From NCBI GenBank assembly GCA_033812795.1, contig JAPXSY010000103.1:1-8523 (forward strand): a DNA stretch of 8,523 bases, given 5' to 3'. Positions 3,642-8,523 of the stretch are shown here, piece after piece. The DNA is from JAPXSY01 sp033812795 (lineage in GTDB: Bacteria > Verrucomicrobiota > Kiritimatiellia > RFP12 > UBA1067). Position 1 is the stretch's first letter, and every line of letters starts with the position of its first letter. The translations under genes and the position numbers were made by a program. The notes below the pieces were generated by a model, which was given only the letters and a program-made list of their open reading frames with translations, made no database searches and was not told the origin of the DNA.

Positions 3642-6347
3642 ATGAAGATGAAGTTAGTTGCTGGTGTATGTGCCGGAGTGGCGTGCGCGACTCTTTTCGC
3701 GGGGGCGGCGCGGGCAGCGATCCCGACCGCAGGGGCTGCCGATCCGGTGGTGCCGGGGCAGTGGCACAGCAATCTTGAGGCCGCGACAGACAAGGCCAAG
3801 GAACTGAACGCGCCGATGTTTGTGGTGTGGGGCGAAGAGGGCTGCACGTATTGCCGCAGGCTTGACACGATCTTACAGAATGAGACCGTGAGGGAGTATT
3901 TCGCGAACAGCGGGTTTATTCTGGTGTACGAACATTCCTTGGCCGCTGCCCAAACCCCCATCAAGCGGTGGGTCGGAACAGGGCAATGGCCGCTGACGCG
4001 CCTGACGTGGTGGCAGGACGGCGTGAAGGTCGTAGATCAGAAGTGGCAGCGCCCCAGCACCAGTAAGGATCCGGCCACGGTGCTGCAGGTGCTGCAGAAC
4101 TTTTTCGAGCAGCATGTCGGGGCCTTCTCGCCGGTGCCGGCGGACACCTCCAAAGACGCCTATGACCCGGAGAACGACGCGGCTGAGGGCGCGGCGGAAC
4201 TGGCCTGGGGCGACCAGGAAAAGACCGAGGCCAACCTCAAGCTCGCGAGCAAAGGCGGCGATGAGCCCTATGCGGATTCCGCGGACTGGTATCGGCTTCC
4301 GGTGGTGAGCGGCGCGACCTACCGGGTATGGTTCTCGGATGTGAGCGGGATCGAGGGGGATGCGCCGCAGGCCGCGGTGTATGGCGATGCCGGCGGAGGG
4401 TCGGTGTGGGCCGGGCCCGCCGTGCTGGCGAGTGAGCCGGAATTCGAGTTTGTGCCGACAGCCGCGGGAACCGCGTATATCAAGGTCTGGCGCGAGACTT
4501 CCGCGGACACCAATATCCTTTACACGCTCCATCACCAGCGCTTCGCGCCGGGCACGATCGAATTCGTGCAGAACGCTGTGGCGGTGAATGAGAGAGCGGG
4601 CAGCGTGACGCTCCAGGTCCGGCGCACGGGCGGCACAACCGGCGAGGCGACGGTGCAGATCGGGTATAAGGACAAGCTGACCCCCGATTCCGGGCATACG
4701 GCCACGGCGGGGCAGGATTTCAACGGCGCGCCTTCGCCGGCCACGCTGACGTGGGCGGACGGCGAGGCTGCCGTGAAGACCGTGACGTTTACGCTGATCA
4801 AGAACGTGATCGAGTGGGAGGGTGATGAAACGTTCGGCGTGACCCTGGCATCAACGACGGGGAACGAAGTCGGGCCGGAAGCGGTGGTGACGCTTAACGA
4901 GGCCGACCCCATGGTGACGCGCGCGGCAGACTATACCGGACTGGTGGAGGCGGATGCGGATGACGAGGATCCGGACGAGCGCGTCACAGGCACGTTCGAG
5001 ATGAAGGTGTCCGCCAGGGGCCAGATCTCCGGCAAGGCGATTTTCCCGCGGAACGCGCCGGGTTACGCGGGGACGTTCGCGATCCGCAACGCGCGGCACC
5101 ACAACATCAATATCGACACCGGCATCGCGACGATCGTCGGCTCGCTGGTGCAGGGCCGGACCGCGGTTCCGTTCGAACTGGAACTGCACATGGAGAGCGG
5201 GCTTATCGAAGGGGTGATCGGCACGGATGAGGACGCGCGTTCGTGCCGGATGTTCCGGGCCGATCTTAGCGCGCGCGCCGAGCTGCTCGCCAGCCTGCAA
5301 GGCTCGTATACCGTGGCCTTCCCGGTGGCGGATATCGTGTGGCCGCTGGAGGGCGCGCCCGCCGGATCGGGCTACGCGACGATCACCGTGGACAGGCGCG
5401 GAACCTTCCGCGCCGCCGGCAAACTCCCGGACGGCACGGCGTATTCCCAGAGCGGCGCACTGTTCGTTTGGCCGGGGGACGGGACGTTGGGCGTGAACGG
5501 ACTGCCGCGGGTTTATGCGGTGCTGTTCACCGCGCCCTCTGCGTATCAGGGCGGACGCTTCTCGGGTGTGCTCTGCTTCGGCGACGCGAACGCAAACGGC
5601 GTTTGGGACGTCACGGCCGTGGAGGAGTACCCGTTCGAATGCGTGAGTTTCAAGCCGACGTCCGTTCCGGTGTACAATCTGGAAGCCCCCGGTTTCGATC
5701 TGATGCTCGGGGTGGCCGGAGGAAGGTATGACCGGTACGCCTCGCTGCACACGGTTTTCGACGGGTTCCGCTTTTTCGTCGACGAGATGAAAAAGCCGGG
5801 CACCCTGTTGCGCTACACGTTGATCACGGTGGCGCTTAACGAGATGACCGGACGTTCATTCACGGCGCGAATCGCCAAAGAGGCGGAGTGTGTTTCGTGG
5901 GAGTCCGCCGATCCGCTTGAAGTGGTGCCGAATGCGAGAGGGAGAGGGTTCATCGTCCCGCGCGGGGACCTGGTCAAGACCGGAACCGACGGAGCGACCG
6001 GAAAACCGCTCTACAATTACGACACGGGGACCAATCCGAACCAGTTCCAGTTGCGCCTGACATCATCGAGCGGACTGCTGGGCGGTTCGTTCCGCGTGCA
6101 TTACGATTACGCGACCTACATCAATCTCACGCGGGAACCGGCGGTCAGGCGGTGGGCTCATAAGAGCAACATGATCCGGTACAACGGGGTTCTGCTGCAA
6201 GAGCAGGCTGTTTGGGGCGCGGAAATGACCGTGGGATACGGACATTATCTGTATTCGGGCCTGGCGGAATATCCCGGAACGGCGCGGACCTACAGGTTTA
6301 CGCAGTCGGAGGAAGTCTGCTTGCTGGCGATTCAGGAGGGGGATTGA
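3642..6347 (+). CDS. Large exported protein with thioredoxin-like and Calx-beta domains
   Basis: This 901-aa exported protein begins with a signal peptide at 1-25 (cleavage near ARA). Residues about 40-160 look like a thioredoxin-like fold of the Thioredoxin_7/DUF255 kind: CTYC at 68-71, then QWPLT (115-119) where a GGWPL-like motif is expected. Residues about 190-300 resemble a PPC-type beta-sandwich (ADWYRLPVVSGATYRVWF). A Calx-beta domain spans about 304-421, with GQDF at 357-360, LTWADGEAAVKTVTF at 369-383 and EGDETF at 393-398; these domains commonly bind calcium. After an acidic linker (436-446) come beta-rich repeats: about 450-540, 553-670 and 725-875, the last with TSSSGLLGGSFRVHYDY and YNGVLLQEQ, a pattern I associate with PVC surface proteins. 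There is no lipobox, C-terminal anchor or PEP-CTERM tail. GGAG at 3631-3634 supports the start. The stop overlaps the next gene by one base. Likely role: a surface or periplasmic protein; redox activity of CTYC is untested. Confidence 0.88.
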   Translation: MKMKLVAGVCAGVACATLFAGAARAAIPTAGAADPVVPGQWHSNLEAATDKAKELNAPMFVVWGEEGCTYCRRLDTILQNETVREYFANSGFILVYEHSLAAAQTPIKRWVGTGQWPLTRLTWWQDGVKVVDQKWQRPSTSKDPATVLQVLQNFFEQHVGAFSPVPADTSKDAYDPENDAAEGAAELAWGDQEKTEANLKLASKGGDEPYADSADWYRLPVVSGATYRVWFSDVSGIEGDAPQAAVYGDAGGGSVWAGPAVLASEPEFEFVPTAAGTAYIKVWRETSADTNILYTLHHQRFAPGTIEFVQNAVAVNERAGSVTLQVRRTGGTTGEATVQIGYKDKLTPDSGHTATAGQDFNGAPSPATLTWADGEAAVKTVTFTLIKNVIEWEGDETFGVTLASTTGNEVGPEAVVTLNEADPMVTRAADYTGLVEADADDEDPDERVTGTFEMKVSARGQISGKAIFPRNAPGYAGTFAIRNARHHNINIDTGIATIVGSLVQGRTAVPFELELHMESGLIEGVIGTDEDARSCRMFRADLSARAELLASLQGSYTVAFPVADIVWPLEGAPAGSGYATITVDRRGTFRAAGKLPDGTAYSQSGALFVWPGDGTLGVNGLPRVYAVLFTAPSAYQGGRFSGVLCFGDANANGVWDVTAVEEYPFECVSFKPTSVPVYNLEAPGFDLMLGVAGGRYDRYASLHTVFDGFRFFVDEMKKPGTLLRYTLITVALNEMTGRSFTARIAKEAECVSWESADPLEVVPNARGRGFIVPRGDLVKTGTDGATGKPLYNYDTGTNPNQFQLRLTSSSGLLGGSFRVHYDYATYINLTREPAVRRWAHKSNMIRYNGVLLQEQAVWGAEMTVGYGHYLYSGLAEYPGTARTYRFTQSEEVCLLAIQEGD
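6334..6341 (+). promoter_or_regulatory. Ribosome binding site inside the preceding gene
   Basis: AGGAGGGG lies 5 nt before the ATG at 6347, within the last codons of the 901-aa protein gene. It fixes the lipoprotein start at the TGATG overlap and not at an in-frame upstream ATG at 6212, and it implies translational coupling. Confidence 0.85.
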
Positions 6348-7450
6348 TGAGGAGAACCGTCTCGCGGCACCATGGGGTGAGGAGGCGGGGAGCGGTGTGG
6401 TCGGGACTCCTTCTGTCCGGAATGCTGCTGGCCGGATGCGGACGAAACGGAGGCCGTGCCGGAATCGTGGTCGGGGATACGGAAAAACTCATCTCCGAGA
6501 TGACGCCGGATGAGGTCATCGTGTCCGTGAACGGCACCCCGTTCCGGCGCGCGGATTATGACCTGATGTTGTCCGGGCTGGACACGCTGTACCGCGCCAA
6601 CAACCCCTCCGCCAATCCGATGTCCTTGGAGATGAACCGGAAACGGCGCGCCAGGACTCTGGTGCGGGAGTTCATCACCAAAGAGGTTTTGGTTCAGGAG
6701 GCGCGCCGACGCGGGGTGAAGGCGACCGAAGCCCATTGGAAAGATGCCAGCAGAAGCTTGGCCAAGCTCGCCGCAAGCAAGAATGTGCCGGTCGAATGGT
6801 TCGCCGGGGCACCGGAAGCCGAACTGCGTCTCGCTTATCAGATTGCGCGCGAGAACGCGCTGATCCTGGCGCTTCGCGAAGCGGAGTTCGGGGACCGGCT
6901 GAAGATCACCGAAGCGGATGTTGAGTGGGCGAGGCAGTCGATGGCGCAATACAATGAGTCGTGCGACCAGACGAACCGGATTGTTCTGGCGCGCGGCGAG
7001 GCGATCTGCAAACGGATCCGCTCGGGGGAGGACTTTTTTGAGGTCGCGCGCGAGGTGACCGAGGACACGGAGGTCCCCGACGGGGTTTTGGGGGAACAGG
7101 TCCCCATCGAAATCGATGACAAGAGGGTTCGGAAGGCGGCGTTCTCGCTGCCGGTCGGCGCGGTCTCCGATCCGTTCCAGACGGAAGAGGGTTTGGTGAT
7201 CATCAAGGTTCTGGAACGCAAGGGGATCGATTCTCCGCTTGCGAGGGAGCAGGCCACGGTCAATTTGGGACGGATTCTGCTGCTGACGGCGCATCCCGTC
7301 GCGGAAAAGAGCGACGCGGAACTGAGGCGGGAGATCATGCAGACGCGTCTTAAGAAATTGCAAGCCCCTTGGCTGAAGGCGTTGCAGGAACGGACGCGGT
7401 TCGAGTATCCGAACGGCACGAATTTATTCCGCAAGGGCAAAGCGGGGTAG
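6347..7450 (+). CDS. PpiC/SurA-like peptidyl-prolyl isomerase lipoprotein
   Basis: This 367-aa protein starts with an Arg-rich n-region and the hydrophobic stretch GLLLSGMLLAGC, a lipobox with lipidation expected at Cys31. A SurA_N-like helical chaperone region covers about 57-200: VIVSVNGTPFRRADYDLML, then LVREFITKEVLVQEARRRGVKATEA. A parvulin-like region covers about 208-292: AICKRIRSGEDFFEVAREVTED, GVLGE, AAFSLPVGAVSDPFQTEEGLVIIKVLERK. A SurA-type C-terminal helix (about 322-352) ends in FEYPNGTN. The usual ASHIL strand that opens the parvulin domain is replaced by TNRIVLARGEA, so isomerase activity may be weak or lost and the protein may act mainly as a chaperone. It should sit in the periplasm on a membrane lipid anchor. 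The TGATG overlap couples it to the 901-aa exported protein, its most likely client. Nine bases separate it from the HEAT-like gene. Family assignment is firm; catalytic activity is not. Confidence 0.88.
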   Translation: MRRTVSRHHGVRRRGAVWSGLLLSGMLLAGCGRNGGRAGIVVGDTEKLISEMTPDEVIVSVNGTPFRRADYDLMLSGLDTLYRANNPSANPMSLEMNRKRRARTLVREFITKEVLVQEARRRGVKATEAHWKDASRSLAKLAASKNVPVEWFAGAPEAELRLAYQIARENALILALREAEFGDRLKITEADVEWARQSMAQYNESCDQTNRIVLARGEAICKRIRSGEDFFEVAREVTEDTEVPDGVLGEQVPIEIDDKRVRKAAFSLPVGAVSDPFQTEEGLVIIKVLERKGIDSPLAREQATVNLGRILLLTAHPVAEKSDAELRREIMQTRLKKLQAPWLKALQERTRFEYPNGTNLFRKGKAG

Positions 7451-7459
7451 GGGGGCTTC

Positions 7460-8290
7460 ATGGGTGTAGGCAAACGGGAAAAGGGGGTCTTCGCTGTCGG
7501 GGCGGGGGTGCTGGTGTTGGCGGCGGGAATCGCGGCGTTCGTCCAATACCGCCGGGTTCCCGGGGCCTCTTCCGGCGGACAAACGGTTGCCGTGCCGGAT
7601 GCGGCTGAAACGGCGGCAGCGGGCAGCGGTGCGCGGGCGACAACGGGAAAACCTGTCCGGAGCGGGAGCGTTCGGGGAGGGGGATCGTCGCTGGCAAACG
7701 CGGCCCAGCGGACTCGCGAAAGAGAGGCCAAACGCTTGGCGTCGCCCTCCCCCACAAACGAGGTTCCGCTGACGCCCGAACAGAAGCTTGCCGCCACGAT
7801 GGAAGAGCGTCTGGATAACGGGGACGAGCGGGGCGCGTTGGAATTGGCGCGTCAATTGCTGAAGGCCGAAAGCAGCGAAGTGCGTTCGGATGTGGTCACG
7901 ACCTTGGGGTGGATCGGAGTCAAGGCGTTACCCGAACTCTCCGTCATGCTTGGCGATGCGGACAGCGAAGTCTCTGAGGAGGCGTTGCAGCAGTGGATCA
8001 TGGCCATTGAAGAGATCGAGGATCCCCACGCCAAGGCTCAGATGCTGACTCTCGCCATGAGGTCCACGCGTGATGAAGATACGCTGCAATCGATCGCGAT
8101 GGAGTTCAACGGACTTCCCGAGGACGTGGTCCTGCGAAGTCTGCAAACCATCATTCAGGGCCAGAAGAACGGCCCTGCGGTCGATGTGGCGCGCGAGGAA
8201 TACGAAAGCATCACCGGTGAAGAGTACAGCACGCCCGAAGCGCTCGAAAAATATATCCTGGAGAATGTCGAGCCTGAGGATGAGGAGTAA
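7460..8290 (+). CDS. Membrane-anchored HEAT-like repeat protein
   Basis: This 276-aa protein has a short basic N-terminus (MGVGKREK) and one hydrophobic segment at about residues 10-28, without a clear signal peptidase site, so it is probably an N-terminal membrane anchor. A low-complexity Ala/Gly/Ser/Pro stretch (about 34-100) follows, as expected for an envelope-spanning linker. The C-terminal half (about 105-276) is helical with HEAT-like units, best seen at 137-186 (SSEVRSDVVTTLGWIGVKALPEL, then SEVSEEALQQWIMAIEEIED), and ends in an acidic tail (NVEPEDEE). HEAT-type solenoids bind other proteins. The start is supported by the G-rich AGGGGGG at 7449-7455, 4 nt upstream; it follows the lipoprotein stop by 9 bp. 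It is the last gene before the second composite repeat. Function is unknown; a scaffold for the foldase or the exported protein is inference. Confidence 0.82.
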   Translation: MGVGKREKGVFAVGAGVLVLAAGIAAFVQYRRVPGASSGGQTVAVPDAAETAAAGSGARATTGKPVRSGSVRGGGSSLANAAQRTREREAKRLASPSPTNEVPLTPEQKLAATMEERLDNGDERGALELARQLLKAESSEVRSDVVTTLGWIGVKALPELSVMLGDADSEVSEEALQQWIMAIEEIEDPHAKAQMLTLAMRSTRDEDTLQSIAMEFNGLPEDVVLRSLQTIIQGQKNGPAVDVAREEYESITGEEYSTPEALEKYILENVEPEDEE

Positions 8291-8306
8291 CCCTGCTTGG
8301 GTTTTC
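8289..8306 (+). terminator. Weak terminator-like hairpin at the HEAT gene stop
   Basis: AACCC (8289-8293), loop TGCTT, GGGTT (8299-8303) forms a 5-bp stem followed by TTC. It starts inside the stop codon and is weak. The repeat that follows, or the 11-bp stem-loop at 8473-8498, may end the transcript instead. Confidence 0.3.
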
Positions 8307-8339
8307 TGGGTTTCAGGGTTTCAGGGTTTCTGGGTTTCA
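8299..8339 (+). repeat. Module A array, block 3
   Basis: Five GGG tracts separated mostly by TTTC(A/T) form a short GGGTTTC(A/T) array that begins 8 bp after the HEAT-like gene stop. It has the same orientation as the blocks at 2050 and 2382. Four evenly spaced tracts at 8308-8334 fit a G-quadruplex motif. Confidence 0.9.
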
Positions 8340-8395
8340 TCCAAATCGGGGTCGGTATCGGTATCGGTATCGGAATCGGGATCGGAATCGGGATC
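8340..8395 (+). repeat. Linker plus module B hexamers, block 3
   Basis: Linker TCCAAATC (8340-8347) is followed by eight GGNNTC hexamers: GGGGTC, three GGTATC, then alternating GGAATC and GGGATC. Block 1 has five such units and block 2 about four, so the copy number varies. Frames through it give Pro-Ile repeats on the - strand and are not genes. Confidence 0.9.
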
Positions 8396-8498
8396 GTCGA
8401 CCCGCGACCCGCGACATTCGACCTGCGGCGATCGACAGGGACGGTTCCCCGAACCGTCCGCGGACGCCTTAAAAAGAGCGTTGAAAGCAACGCTCTTT
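8396..8498 (+). repeat. Module C, 103-bp conserved core, copy 2
   Basis: This copy is identical to 2279-2381 except for A at 8453 in place of G at 2336. The first stem (8439-8447 with 8451-8459) becomes fully Watson-Crick here: GGACGGTTC with GAACCGTCC. The second stem-loop (8473-8483 with 8488-8498) is identical to copy 1. It lies 6117 bp from copy 1 in direct orientation. Confidence 0.88.
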
Positions 8499-8523
8499 GG
8501 TTTCAGGGTTTCAGGTTTCAGGG
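8499..8523 (+). repeat. Module A array, block 4, cut by the window end
   Basis: GGTTTCAGGG-type units resume directly after the second core, as they do at 2382, and run off the window. The expected linker and module B would lie beyond 8523. Confidence 0.85.

Noticed and set aside
6212..6346. Upstream in-frame ATG for the lipoprotein
   Set aside because: It lies within the 901-aa gene with no ribosome binding site and would hide the lipobox. TGATG at 6345-6349 with AGGAGGGG before it is far better.
6270..6347. PEP-CTERM or similar sorting tail on the 901-aa protein
   Set aside because: The end has no hydrophobic helix with a basic tail; it finishes in a polar, acidic segment.
8155..8490. 111-codon - strand frame with Ile-Pro repeats
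   Set aside because: The Ile-Pro run is the hexamer array, and the rest is antisense to the HEAT-like gene.
1..8523. tRNA or rRNA genes
   Set aside because: I saw no cloverleaf with a T-loop GGTTCGA-type motif and no rRNA-like stretch on either strand.

Overview
The window looks like a GC-rich, Gram-negative bacterium of the PVC superphylum. My best guess is Kiritimatiellota, or a Lentisphaerae/Verrucomicrobia relative. The basis is indirect: high-GC coding sequence, a PpiC/SurA-type lipoprotein, a large exported beta-sandwich protein with a Calx-beta domain, a small Cys-rich exported protein, and intergenic DNA packed with GGTTTCA-type and GGTATC-type arrays and GC-rich REP-like palindromes. 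No rRNA, tRNA or marker gene is present, so this placement is inference. All five convincing genes are on the + strand.

Region 1 (1-2036) holds a short-chain dehydrogenase/reductase (129-917) and an RraA/HMG-aldolase-family protein (1262-2017). They could act one after the other on a sugar acid or hydroxy-oxo-acid. Around them are three copies of a 25-bp REP-like palindrome. One lies upstream of the dehydrogenase and two form an inverted pair (a REPIN-like unit) between the genes. A GGGAGAC heptamer array abuts the first copy.

Region 2 (2050-2464) is a composite repeat with ordered modules: A, a GGTTTCA/T-type array; a linker TC(C/T)AAATC; B, GGNNTC hexamers; C, a 103-bp core with two stem-loops; then A, linker and B again. 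The same order and orientation reappear at 8299-8523, and the two C cores differ at one base. The repeats therefore bracket a segment of about 6 kb.

Region 3 (2480-8290), between the repeats, is a cassette for exported proteins. Two promoter-like modules whose TATGCTA boxes are exactly 100 bp apart precede a 240-aa Cys-rich exported protein (2803-3525), which ends in a strong intrinsic terminator. A new sigma70-like promoter, overlapped by a 20-bp-spaced CCATGGA direct repeat, then drives three tightly linked genes. These encode a 901-aa exported protein (thioredoxin-like, PPC-like and Calx-beta domains plus further beta domains), a parvulin/SurA-like lipoprotein, and a membrane-anchored HEAT-like protein. 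The first two overlap by one base and the last two are 9 bp apart.

My reading is a surface or envelope protein cassette: two exported products, one carrying a CxxC thioredoxin-like domain, with a dedicated foldase and a helical-repeat partner. The layout is visible in the sequence, but the joint function is inference. The most distinctive feature is the A-B-C composite repeat, whose cores carry a pairing-preserving substitution and whose A blocks contain canonical G-quadruplex motifs.
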